64,000 bases of DNA. Source: Chrysemys picta bellii (Eukaryota; Chordata; Testudines; Emydidae). The stretch spans positions 27,607,011 to 27,671,010 of the forward strand of contig NC_088796.1 in NCBI RefSeq assembly GCF_011386835.1. The letters run 5' to 3'. Both the position numbers and the translations under genes were made by a program. A model generated the notes under the pieces. That model was given only the letters and a program-made list of their open reading frames with translations, did no database searches and was not told the DNA's origin. Shown in pieces: positions 11,713 to 22,860 of this stretch; positions within the stretch are counted from its first letter, which is position 1; every line of letters starts with the position of its first letter.

Positions 11713-12524
11713 TCAAGTAGAATCTATACCAAAAAGTTGATTCCAGATGAAGTCTAGGGTCAATTACAACAAACTTAATGCATATTGGTCACCAAGATTT
11801 AATCTCATCCCACTTAGAGATTTACTCTCCTGTTCAATTTAAAGCATATGCCTCTAGTGCAACATTGTTTGCATGGATATGTAATAAGCATATTATGATC
11901 TGAGAAACCTACAAATAGGTATTCTGTTTTAGCTACACAATCTCTTCCATCACTAATTTTGACTAACCCAGATTCACAAGTTGCATTAAATTGCTCCTAT
12001 GGTTTACAAACTAGAGCAAAAAGCTAGTTTATAACCTCCCTAAACTTTGAGCACTAGCAGCTATATTTTAGTCACAGCCAGTAGATCAACTAAGCCTATG
12101 ATAAAGGCCTTGTCTGTTGCAAAGATTTCTGGAAGTCTTGATTCACATGTACAGTTATGTGAAACTTCAAGTTTAATTTCCTTTTTCTAATGCTAAGGTT
12201 TCAGTTCTTTGTAGATTCCTTAAAAGCTGATTCATTAGGACTATTGGCGTCACCACTACAAGCAGTGGAGTTTAAGTAGTCTTTCAGCCCAGAGCATCTT
12301 TGCAGGTTCAGGGAGAAGTACAATGTCACCATTCCTCCATTAGCACAGCATAATTTTCCTGACTATTGTGTCCCATCATCTAATCACAGGTCTGCCTCTA
12401 GATCAACCTGACTTTGGTTGTTCTTGCATTATTTTCTTTGGCAGCTTATCCATTTGATTTCTACAGAGTCCCACCAATGGCTACAACTGGAAAAATTACA
12501 ATCCTATACCAGATTTCAGGGTAG

Positions 12525-12700
12525 CAGCCATGTTAGTCTGTATCCTCAAAGAGAACAGGAGTACTTGTGGCACCTCAGAGACTAACAAATTTATTAGAGC
12601 ATAAGCTTTTGTGGGCTACAGCCCACTTCTTTGGAAAGCTTATGCTCCAATAAATGTGTTAGTCTCTAAGGTACCATAAGTACTCCTGTTCTTTTTATCC
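12525..12700. mobile_element. Penelope-like element 3' ends, inverted dimer (copy 1)
   Basis: The left arm (about 12,530-12,628) carries the 3' end in the orientation GAACAGGAGTACTTGTGGCA and ends GGGCTACAGCCCACTTC. The right arm (about 12,635-12,695) is the inverted copy starting AAAGCTTATGCTCC and ending TACTCCTGTTC. The arms meet within a few bases. Only about 60 bp is shared by both arms, and no clear target duplication was found. The consensus comes from the longer copy at 35335-36074. Confidence 0.7.
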
Positions 12701-12849
12701 AAGATCATGTTACCCCTGTCTCTGCCCCCAAACTGCTACACTGGGAGCTCACGTTGAGTTGTTTGTCCTTTTATTACCCCCTTCCCCATCCTTAGGGAAA
12801 GGAGTTCTTCTGAAAGTCCCCATCCAGTAGGTATGAGGACCACTCCTTG

Positions 12850-13140
12850 ATGTACGACTTTGCATTTTAATACAAACAAATGCATTGCTTTCATGGTAAA
12901 GCCATGTTACCAGGTGATCCAGATTGGTTCAGAATGCCCTGGCATTCTGCCCACCTTTGTTTTCTGCAAATTTACTTCTAGATCATTGATCTAAAGATTG
13001 ATCATTAAACCCAGTAGTGATCCCTGTGGATCCCCACTAGATCACACCCATCTGATTATTAGGATTCCCTACTGACAACTGCTTTGAGAGGTCAGTTAAC
13101 CAGTTCTTATTGAGAACAGTTAATATAAGCCCAACTTAAA
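12850..13140 (-). mobile_element. Decayed CR1/L3-like LINE fragment
   Basis: The plus strand keeps the order of blocks known from the antisense of CR1/L3-type reverse transcriptase: GATCCAGATTG, CTAGATCATTGAT, GTGATCCCTGTGGATCCCCA, and TCAGTTAACCAGTTCTTA. It has many stops and small gaps, so it is an old copy. Confidence 0.5.
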
Positions 13141-14144
13141 TGAATGGTTCTCAATAAGTAGGTTGAGTCAGGGAGGCAGCAACCAAAGGGGATGAAGTAC
13201 TATTTTGATGAGCAAATGGACAACTGCCCTCCTTAGAAAGCCAAGATATGCCGGAGTGAGGCTCCACTGAAAAATGGTCCACCAAAGGCAAGTGATTACT
13301 TTCTGGAGATCTGTTCCTACACAGTTTATATACCCAAGGATTGAAGCTGCCTTCTCTTACTCAGAAGAGTCTTACCATTGCAGGTATGTGCTCCCCCACT
13401 GATAGGGTAATTCTATTTCCCCACTCCTTTTGGAAGCTTATGCACCAGTTTAGGTTCCAAGGAGTCTCTTTAGAGTATTCCTAAGGCTTAGATAGGAAAG
13501 ATTGGATCCATTTTCACTGTGGAAGTCAGATTATGTTTTTGCCTACAGAGGGGGTGTCCAGTTTCTAACTAGATTGTCCAAAGCCAATAGCAAATGCATA
13601 CTGTACAAAGCTTCCACTGAAGACTATTATGAATCTGGGAATGAGCCAGGTTTGCAGGTTGCATTTTGAGCCAGGTTTGAAATAGCTCTCTCTGTGTTGG
13701 CTTATTGTATCCCTGTCCTGGAACAGATATTTGAAAACTATGGTGTGCCAGTATTTTACTCCAGAACGTGGTCCTTCAGATTTTATTGCAAAAAGCAACA
13801 CATTTGATGCACAGTTAAACAGTTTTGGAAGTCATTTACCATGCCATGGGACGCACTCTCACTCAGCTAGCTGGGAGACTCAGTCATTTTTCCTGCTGAG
13901 CCAGATGTTCAGGAATGTGCAAAGGTTAGACTATTGCAAAGTTAATGTTTTAGTGAGTTGGGCTTCTTTACTCTTTAAGATGAGCCTCAAGAGTAGCTCA
14001 AAAAAAAAAAAGTACCATATTTAGTTTAAAGAATTTCATTAACTATAACGGTTTAGTGGTCTGAGAAGACCTTGTGCTGTACGAGTACTCCCAGACTTGT
14101 GTAACCACTTTAGAGATAATGCAATGAACAAGGGGTATTTTAAG

Positions 14145-14489
14145 TAGGGTGACCACCTTTTCAGAAGTGGGATACATGCTGGATCCCCTTCTCCCCCTCC
14201 ACCCCTCAATGGCCCTGCCGAGGCCAGAAGCCAGAGCTGGGCCATGGTAAGAGTTGCTCAGGGAGTCCAGGCTGCTGTGGGGAGCCATGGACCCTCCACC
14301 TGCCCAGGGCAGGGTGCCAGAGAGCAGTCCTGCCACCCAGGAAGAGGCTGGTCCCACCTGAGCCTCAGGAAGGTGCCAAGCAGAGCTGTGGAGAATCCAG
14401 GACAAATGCTGTCCTGAGTTCTTCAGCCCAAGACTTGAACTCTGCATTTTGGGACTCCCCTGCCTAATTTGGGACAGGTGGTCACCCTA
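14145..14489. mobile_element. hAT-like MITE, 345 bp
   Basis: Terminal inverted repeats TAGGGTGACCACC and GGTGGTCACCCTA are exact over 13 bp. They are flanked by ATTTTAAG (14137-14144) and ATTTTAAC (14490-14497), a 7-of-8 match and so an 8-bp hAT-type duplication. The interior is GC-rich and non-coding; the 134-codon open frame across it is incidental. Confidence 0.75.
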
Positions 14490-16343
14490 ATTTTAACTTA
14501 GGGTTTCTAGGATCTAGGAGGTGATTCAGGTTAAGCTATAACTACCCAGTAAAATGTGCCCTAACTGAGCCAAGGGGGCTTGCCATTTTCAGAAGCTATA
14601 CATGCCTAGCCAGAAATAGGGAGGAGATGTAGATAGAGGAACTTTGACTTGAAGTTGTGCACCACACTACCTTTCCCCTCGCCACATTCCTCTTGAGGGG
14701 AGGGTCTGATGTTCAAGTAGTCCCTGCACTCTTAACAGAAGCTGAAGACTTATTGGGTAATCCAGCCAGGTGTGATCATTTGGGCCAGCTAGTGCTTCTA
14801 GTGTTCAAGGTATTCTCTAGCCCAGGGAGAACGATATTGATTATTAAGATCAGCAGGTGAGCTGCACTGTTTTATTACTGTTGTACAGGACACTTATTCT
14901 CAATCTAGTTCTCTTGAAAGTCCTACTCCAGTTTGAAGCCAAGTCAGAGACCAGTGAGAACCTAGACAGACCAAGGCTAAGTTGAAGTCAACATATGGCC
15001 AAGTTAAAAAGTCAAATAGCAACTGCTATTTTAGTTTGTTTTGGCAACCACTTTGTATATAACTGAGTAACTCTTTGGTTGCTGCAATGTCATGCAGTGC
15101 CACAAGAGTAGTATTCACAGGTGAGTACTTATCCAAAAGCTCTTTGCAACAGGATAGATCAGATGCCATTAGTTCAATGATGAAGTAAAGGCATCCACTA
15201 GGGACTGCTCTGAATAAGTCAGCAACTAGGGCACTACAAGCCATTTAACTCAAGAAGGAGAAAGTATTCCCACAAGAGCCATAACTTAACCACCAATTGG
15301 TTACATATGGGGCAAATAATTTGTCAGATGGGTCTGAAGCTTTCAGATAAAGACTATCAGTCTTTGGAAGAAGCAAGTGCTTAAGACTCAGGGGATAAAG
15401 TGATGCACAATTAATCCCATTAACTGGCTGTTGATTGCCTGCCAAGACCACCCTACTATACATACATGAGTCCACCTTGCTTTGAAGGCTGCACAACAAA
15501 CAAAAACAGGTGGCTTTATGTGTTAGGTGCATGCAGTATTGTATTCCACTGTTGATGCTAGAGTCTTCCACAAAGCAAGTAGAACACCTGGAAACATGGT
15601 TTTTACTGATAGTAGTGGAAACAAGGCCACTCTGTATTTTGGCCTTAGATTGTACAGCAGCTAACACTTTGAAAGCTGAGACGAGATCACTTTGAGATCT
15701 GCTCTTGCTTTATCACCACTCAAACAAAACAGGGCAGGTGCACACAACCAGACATGGCAACTTCATATACTGTACTGTGCATGTCATCTAATCCAGGAGT
15801 AGGATTGATCTGGGAAGAAACTCAAAATCTGCACCTTCAGCATATGTATACAGAATACATTGCACTGACTATTAGTTGCCAGCCCTTTATGAAGCCTTGT
15901 CTACAATAGCACTGGAAAGAGGGCCACATTTGTATGTATTTCCTCTTCTGCCCCCATCCCTTTAGCTATTGGGATCTAAAGCCCTTCAAATGTGACTTCT
16001 AGTCCTTTAATTTTACACTTCTTTAATTTAAAGAATTATTTCAGGGAAATGTTTGTATTTTTCATTGTGCCAGTTTCTCATGCTTCTTTCAGTTAAAAGC
16101 TTAAAAATATTAATTGAAAGAGGAAGCAGCAAGTAATTCAGCTGAGTTATTGGAGAGTTAGAAAAAAGTTTGAATAGGCTAGACCTCAGACACTTGAGAA
16201 ATTTGGCCCTCATACTTCTGAGTTTTACACTAGTGTAAGTGAGGTAGAGTTTGGCCCTCAGCAGCTATGGTCAGAAATTGTTCCACTAAGTGGAACATCC
16301 AGACTCCTAAGGTATGGTCTGGAGAGGGGCAGACTATTGCATT

Positions 16344-16369
16344 AAAAAAAAAAAAAAAAAAAAAAAAAA
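16344..16369. repeat. Poly-A run (26 A)
   Basis: Twenty-six consecutive A followed by a CA-rich stretch. No identifiable retroelement body precedes it, so I treat it as a simple repeat rather than a retrotransposon tail. Confidence 0.85.
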
Positions 16370-18588
16370 CCACACACCCACCCACTATTAGTCTTAGGAT
16401 TCTCCTTAATTTGAGGTTCCTATCTTGATGCTTCTACTTCTGATGTAATACTGAGATCAGTCTCAGAAACAGAACTTGCCTAGCACTCCTGTCAGGATCC
16501 TGTGGGGTGAAATGTATTTAGTGCTGGACCATGTATAAAGAGTGAGCATTCAGCATGCACATATGGCATGGGGGGGAGGGGAGAAGGGAGAGAGGGGTAG
16601 CACAGCACCTCACATAGCAGACATGTTTGTTGATAAGAACCCTCATAGTAAGATATGTCCCATGCAGCCATCTACCTCAAGGCAGGAAATCCTGCTGAGA
16701 TTTCAGCGCGGTTCAAGGAAATCTAGGTATTTCAGACTATTAAGTACAACCCCACACCCAAAAGAGTATGCATCTTGTATGCCAGTGGGAGGCTGTGTCT
16801 TAACTCAAGCATTTTAGTGGAGCTTATCCACCTGATAATTAAGATTAGTTTTACCATGCTCTTCAGACCTGTAGCAAGGCAGGCTGACTTCTTGAAAGGC
16901 TAAGATATTCCAAGAATCATTGAACAAGAAATACAGATGGTTAAGAACCATTTCAAAGGCTTTGTTTCCTCAGAAGTTTCTAGGCTCTGTGGATAGCAGC
17001 TTCAGTTTATTTTAGGATTGTGGCCAATAAGCTACAGTACTACCATTACTTTAGGATGGCATTTTGTTTCAAATAGTTGTGCAATTAGATTTTGCAAACC
17101 TCTATTATGGACATAGCATCCCTCTTCATAGCTTGTGCTGCTATTTGGAAACTGAGGTAACAAGAGAACTATGTTAAGCAGAGAATTCACCTGCCATTTA
17201 TAGAAACTGAAATAATTGCATTTCTGGCCCTGCATCAAGGACCATGAGAGTTAAATTGTGTGGAGAAAGGAAAAAATTGGGGAAACATGGAGAGGCCAGA
17301 GGAAAAACTGACAGGAAAGTAAACATCTCTGCTAGACTGCCTAGTACTTTGTCCTCCTCACAGCATGTGCTTCTTCATTGTCCCTTGGTCTGCAAGTGCT
17401 TGCTATAGCTGAAAGAGTTATTGCATGTAAATATTAACCTTGAATTAGAACCCAGGAAGCTAAGAGAGGACAGGAAAGCAAGGCTTTATTGCCAACTCCA
17501 ACATATCCTGTTGGGAATAAGGGAAGTTGCCAGAACTGCTGCAATAATTTAAGTACTAGGAACATAGTTTTGTAAGGCAGTGTTTTCTCCCAAACTGTTA
17601 GTCATTTGAATTCCTAGTAGTTTAGAAAGCTTGTATTTTTGTACTCTGCTTCAGCTCTTACTAAGTGAGTCTGGAGAAGACAGGCACTACAACCCAATAG
17701 TCAGGAACACTATTAACAGCAGCTGCATAAAGATACCATTAAATTTTTGCCAAAAGGACATCTTTAGTCCATTACATAGCTATTGGATGATATTGTCAGT
17801 TTCCAGTGGCACATGTGAAGAAATCTATTTTTAAGAGATGCTGCAGTTTGCCTGGCAGCTCTTCAGTATTTTTTTTTATTTTAATAGGAGCACTCTCCCT
17901 ACAAGTGGGTTAATTTAGTAAATAAAGTTAGTGGAATAAGCTGAAACAGGGTAGAGAGAAACATGCTGCTCTCATGAGAGATTCTGAAATAATCATTGAT
18001 ACTATCAGGACACTAATACTTGGGGCAGCTTCTGCTACACAATAGCATATTCATGTAGGTCCCTGTGTGGCTTGACCAACAATGACAATTATTCACATAA
18101 ATCTCTAGACTGGATGCTAATGTTGCACATTTTTCTGTTTAAACGCTGTTTCATTGGTAATGCACTGCATAACCTTGAAAGGCATTGTGCAAGCATTAGT
18201 GAATTAGAAAAAATGAATGCACTATTCAGATACATCTGTCTTTTGAACAGGGTCTTTTGTGCACATCTGGAAAGTTGAAGTGCTATATTGGAAGTGTTTT
18301 GCTTCATTATTAAAGCACCCAAAATGCTAGAGCACTGTATGCTTTGAGTGGACAAGGGCATCAAGTTTACACTTTAAATTGAATGAACCTACTGTAGTGC
18401 AACAGCTTAGATTGTGACATGACCTGCTGAGTAAGAACTGAACTTTCCCCCCTTATGATCAGAAAGTGGTACCAGTCAGCCAGCAAGCAGTCTAACAGAC
18501 ATGGGGGCAGAGCCTAATCTGAGACCCTAGTGGGGTTAGCCTCCTCAGGGACCTCACTACAGATCACAGTTCATTCCCCTGAAGTGAC

Positions 18589-18617
18589 GTGTGTGTGTGT
18601 GTGTGTGGGGGGGGGGG
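18589..18617. repeat. (GT)n microsatellite plus G run
   Basis: About nine GT units followed by a run of about ten G. Confidence 0.9.
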
Positions 18618-20870
18618 TGGATTACCAATTTACCTTTCTGGTTCTCATTTCAGAGAAATTTAAATGAATTTCCATTTTAGTGTCCCAATGACATTATGGG
18701 GGTATCAGAGTGAAAATACAGCAGGCTTCAGAAGAAGCCTGCTTACGTAGCATTTCCCTTTTAAGGGGAATACTTTACACCACACTGCATTTTTGGCAAT
18801 ACATGTTTGTCTCTTGCCTACATCTAGGAAAGATGAGGCAGGTTGCATGAGACTGACCCAGAGCTTTGTCATCTCCACCAGCTGTAATTTGGTGAACTGT
18901 TTTTTCTATATGTTCCACTAGAACCAGATGTGAAGACTCAAGCAACCAAAATCCAGATGCAAGCTGAGTCTTGATGGTGGCCAATGGACACCTTGCCTTT
19001 TAAAGCAAATTAATTTTGTTAAAGCTAATGTTTAAATTAAATACACAGGTTGAGAAAAGTGTCTTTACATCTGGGTAGAGTTGCTTAGATTATCCACTAA
19101 TACTAAGTTTGTTTAAAAACTCATAAGATACATACTGCAGTTTATTCAGTTCACTTGTCTTATCTCTAACCATGGAAGACTATCACAAACTGTTGAATCA
19201 CTCACACTAGAATCATTTTTGGTATGCCATTTACTACTAGTCATTCTTTTCACACCAGGCATAAATGCTTGGCTCCCCTCCCCACCAGCCACTAAGAGTC
19301 CTTCCTCTTTCCCCCTTTCCAAAGGACTGGAGGTTTTTAAAAAGGGGCCATAATCCAAGTTAATGTTGATGGCAAGCTCATCTCAAAGTTGCTACAATCA
19401 GTTTTAGTCTAGCTACTGTCAGACATTTGGTGACCTTTCACAAATATCAGCTTTTGCCTTGAGGTCTAAGCAATCACAACACTGCTGGTCAAAGCGAGTT
19501 TACAAAAGTAAAGTTCACAACACTTAAGATAGTCATTTGAGACAATGCTTTTCTAGTAAGTGTTTTGTCTCACTGTCATTTAAATGAGCTACATGAGTCA
19601 GTCCTGTTCAGGGTTTAGGCCTATCTCACAAAGGTGTATCCTTATGACAAGGGTCACATGCCTGCCTCTGTAGGCTATTCTTTGTCAACATTTATTGTGG
19701 GATGTGTTTTAGAAGATACGGTGTAGTTTCCTCCTGTGCCACTGTGCTGACTCTAGTACTGCTGACACTGGACGCAATATTTAATTGCGATGAAGAGGTA
19801 GTGATGGGGAGCCTGTTCCCTGGTTTAGTTTTTGGTTGCTGAACTTTAAAAAAAGGGCTGTGAAGCCAGTGACCAAACCATGGTGGCCACAGGGGTTAAT
19901 TTGTGAGAGACTCATGTACTCCAAGGTCTTAGTACAGGCAACAAGAAGTCATTCCAGTGACCCACTATCCAAATGCCTTTCCCATATCAGCCTAGTTTAC
20001 TAGCTGTTGCTCCATCAACTGATCAGGACAGTCTGTTCTCATGGTATCATCCCACCAGTTTTCTGGTCTTTACTTAGCATTTGATTTTAAGAATCCAGGA
20101 AATACAAGAACATAGCTTAGTCAGCATTTACATAAATTTCAGGTTGTTTTTAAACTAAAGCCAGGCATCTGTTGCCTACTCATCTAACAGATCTCCAAAT
20201 GAACTTGCTGTTCAGCAGTTTAAAGGATTTTGACATATTACAAATCTGTTCTCAAACATGTGACATTCTAAGGAATTTGTACATGTTTAGGAGAACTGGT
20301 TGGAAGAGATTCAATAGCCAGCTTTCTATGGGAACAGGTTTTGGCCAGTTTCTAATATTGGTTAATAACTCCATGAATATAAGCATACCCAAATCTTTGT
20401 ACTAGTTCCTAACTGGTCACCAAGCTCCAGAAAAAGATACAGCATCTATAAGTTGGAACAGCATTCTGCTTACTGGCTGTTTACTTCGTTCTTAGCAGCA
20501 CCCAGGATTTTACTGTAAGTCATGCCAATGACTTATTCAGATATGAATAATTGGAAGCAATTTGCCTGATTCTGCCCCAGGCTTATCTGCACAATGCTCT
20601 TATCCCATCTGAAGCTAATTGAATAAAGGGCAAAATGGCTTTGTGGCTATTGCAGTTCTGGGTCATTTAAATATAGGTGACAAAGGTAGATATTTTCAGT
20701 GTGTACTAAGAAGCTTTAGACAAGAGTTTGTCAAGATCCAGAAGTTGGAAGCTAGAGTTTCTCCTCGGTATGGATCTCTTCAATCCTATAAGCAGCTTTT
20801 AATATGAAGCTTCAAGGGTCCTAAATAGTCTCATAAGACTATGTAGTTTCTGAAGTGTACAGATATGTTT

Positions 20871-21100
20871 AAAGAAGAACAGGAGTGCTTGTGGCACCTT
20901 AGAGACTAACAAATTTATTAGAGCATAAGCTTTCGTGGACTACAGCCCACTTGGGCAAAAGTGGATAATCTAAGCCCACTTGGGCTGTAGTCCACAAAAG
21001 CTTATGCTCTAATAAATTTGTTAGTCTCTAAGGTGCCACAAGCACTCCTGTTCTTTTTGCGGATACAGACTAACACGGCTGCTACTCTGAAACCGGTCAT
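20871..21100. mobile_element. Penelope-like inverted dimer with 10-bp TSD (copy 2)
   Basis: Two copies of the Penelope-like 3' end lie head to head: left arm about 20,876-20,955, right arm about 20,974-21,092, almost perfect reverse complements over about 80 bp with a spacer of about 20 bp. The right arm extends further (GCGGATACAGACTAACACGG). The whole unit is flanked by the exact direct repeat AGATATGTTT (20861-20870 and 21101-21110), showing that the dimer was inserted in one event. It is non-coding. Confidence 0.85.
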
Positions 21101-21859
21101 AGATATGTTTGTTGCTTTAAGCCTCGACCGTCAGTCCTTATAGTTCTATTTCACTATTTGTTGTGGATCTTCACTACTTTAGTGTTGCTCAGTTAAGTCA
21201 ATTTAACTCAGACTAAGTGCATTATAACTCATGTAAACAAAGAATTTTAGCACGTGAATAGCTCAGAGCCATTTCACCTCCACCAGAATTGTAGCTCAAG
21301 AAGCATACCCTATAGATAGAATTTACTCTAAGTGGTGAGAAGAGGTTTCTTCTAAGAACTCTGCCATCCCAGGGTTCCCCACTGTCCCAATAAAGTTGAG
21401 ACTTCCCCCTACATTGAAGCAGTTAGTGTTCTCACAAGATGCAATCAAAATCTGCCAACATTGAGATAGTCCTCTTTGCAGTTCAGGCATGTGACTATTT
21501 CATTAGAAATGAGATAGGATTATTGCATATCTTCTGCACAGCCTGCCATGGTGTACTATGCAGATGCTCCAACTGTCCATGACAGTTGCAGTAAATCCTA
21601 TTTTCTGCCATCACCCTTGTGGTGTTTAAGAGTAGTGTGATCTAAGTTAATAGTTAAAAACCTTTGGGCTAGGATTTGATTGAGAATTTGCATTATGCTC
21701 AGGATCCGAGCACAGAATGGATTATTCAGCAAGTGCTTAGAATTTGGCCTACAGAAGAGTTTCTATAGAGAAGAAAACCAGTACTTCATGAAAAGTCATA
21801 ATAGCTACGAATGGTCAATCTGGAAAAGCAAATTGAATATCAAGTCTACTTCAATATGA

Positions 21860-22180
21860 TCATGTCTACACAGGAATAAAATACATACAGCTGACCCAAG
21901 TCAGCTGACTCAGGCTTCAGCTCTGGGATGGTTGGTTGGTGTGTGTGTGTGTGTGAGTGAGAGAGAGAGAGAGAGAGAGAGGAGTAGTGTACATTCAGGC
22001 TCAGGGCTACAGCCCAAGCTCTGGGACCCACCACCCTTCAGGGTCCCAGAGCTTGGGCTGCAGCCCAAGTGTCTACATAGCAATTTCCCCTCCCCTGCTT
22101 CCAGCTCCAGAGCCCAAGTCAGCTGATCTAGGCCAGCCACAGCCATGCCATGGGCTTTTATCCTTCTGTAGATGTACCCT
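21860..22180. mobile_element. Harbinger-like MITE with internal hairpin
   Basis: The ends CATGTCTACACAG and CTGTAGATGTACCC are imperfect inverted repeats of the TGTCTACA/TGTAGACA family seen also at 34242, 50066, 54601 and 63686. Inside are a (GT)n(GA)n microsatellite and a perfect 20-bp inverted repeat (22010-22029 with 22041-22060). Confidence 0.6.
21939..21982. repeat. Compound (GT)n(GA)n microsatellite
   Basis: A GT run passes into a GA run of about 12 units. It generates the Ser/His/Thr and Arg/Glu repeat peptides in overlapping open frames, which are not genes. Confidence 0.92.
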
Positions 22181-22714
22181 TGGTCAGTACAGATAAAAGT
22201 GAATCACACATGAAGCAGTGAGATGTTTGTCACATGCTTGTTTATGTACTGTACTCCTCACTAATATCTGGGCATCTTCCAGTGCTAGAGTCTAGTCTAT
22301 ATAGACTAGTGTCCTAGGGAGATTTGCTAACTGCTTGATCAGATACAAGGATAAATCTCTAGGGGCCTGCAGAGTTGTACATCACTGATAGTCTAAGTGG
22401 GAATTTGTGGTGCCACTGTTGCCTTTGCCAAAAGGAGTAACTGGAAGCACTTGTTTATACTTCCTTCTGCAACTACTATAGTCAAGACTAGTGTCTGATC
22501 TGTCTAAAAGGCATCTACAGGGGAGGTTCTCATCTGAACGGTTCTCTGCCTCAACATTTTTATGTCTTTCAGTGGGCTTCCTTAGGTAGTTATTCAACAT
22601 TTTACAACTGCATATGGATTCTCCCATTAGACATTACTGGCAGACTGCAAGATCTTCCTTGACACAAGACAGTAACTTTCTAGAACACGTACTCCCTCTA
22701 AGGAAGACTTACAG

Positions 22715-22860
22715 GGAGACAGCCTGGGTTTAGCAGTCAAGAACTCCAAGTTCTAATTCTGACAGGCTTCCTTTGTACTTTTTCACAAATCAGTCACCTC
22801 TAGGACCACCTTGTCCCCCATCACCCTTTGAAAATGAGAATTTTAGCTACCTCACAAGTG
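22715..22860 (+). mobile_element. MIR-like SINE fragment
   Basis: In order it shows a tRNA-like B-box remnant (CCAAGTTCTAATTC), the CORE-like AAATCAGTCACCTCT, and a 3' portion resembling TGAAAATGAGAATTT then GCTACCTCACAAG. This is the MIR/CORE-SINE order, in decayed form. Confidence 0.5.

Noticed and set aside
14043..14447. 134-codon minus-strand open frame
   Set aside because: It overlies a hAT-like MITE with intact inverted ends.
15245..15667. 140-codon minus-strand open frame in DAB2 intron 1
   Set aside because: No similarity to any family I know, AT-rich codon use, no exon signals. Could be tested by searching related genomes for conservation.
12525..21100. Possibility that the inverted arms are microRNA precursors
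   Set aside because: The arms match Penelope-like 3' ends and have a target duplication (copy 2), so a mobile origin explains them without invoking an RNA gene.
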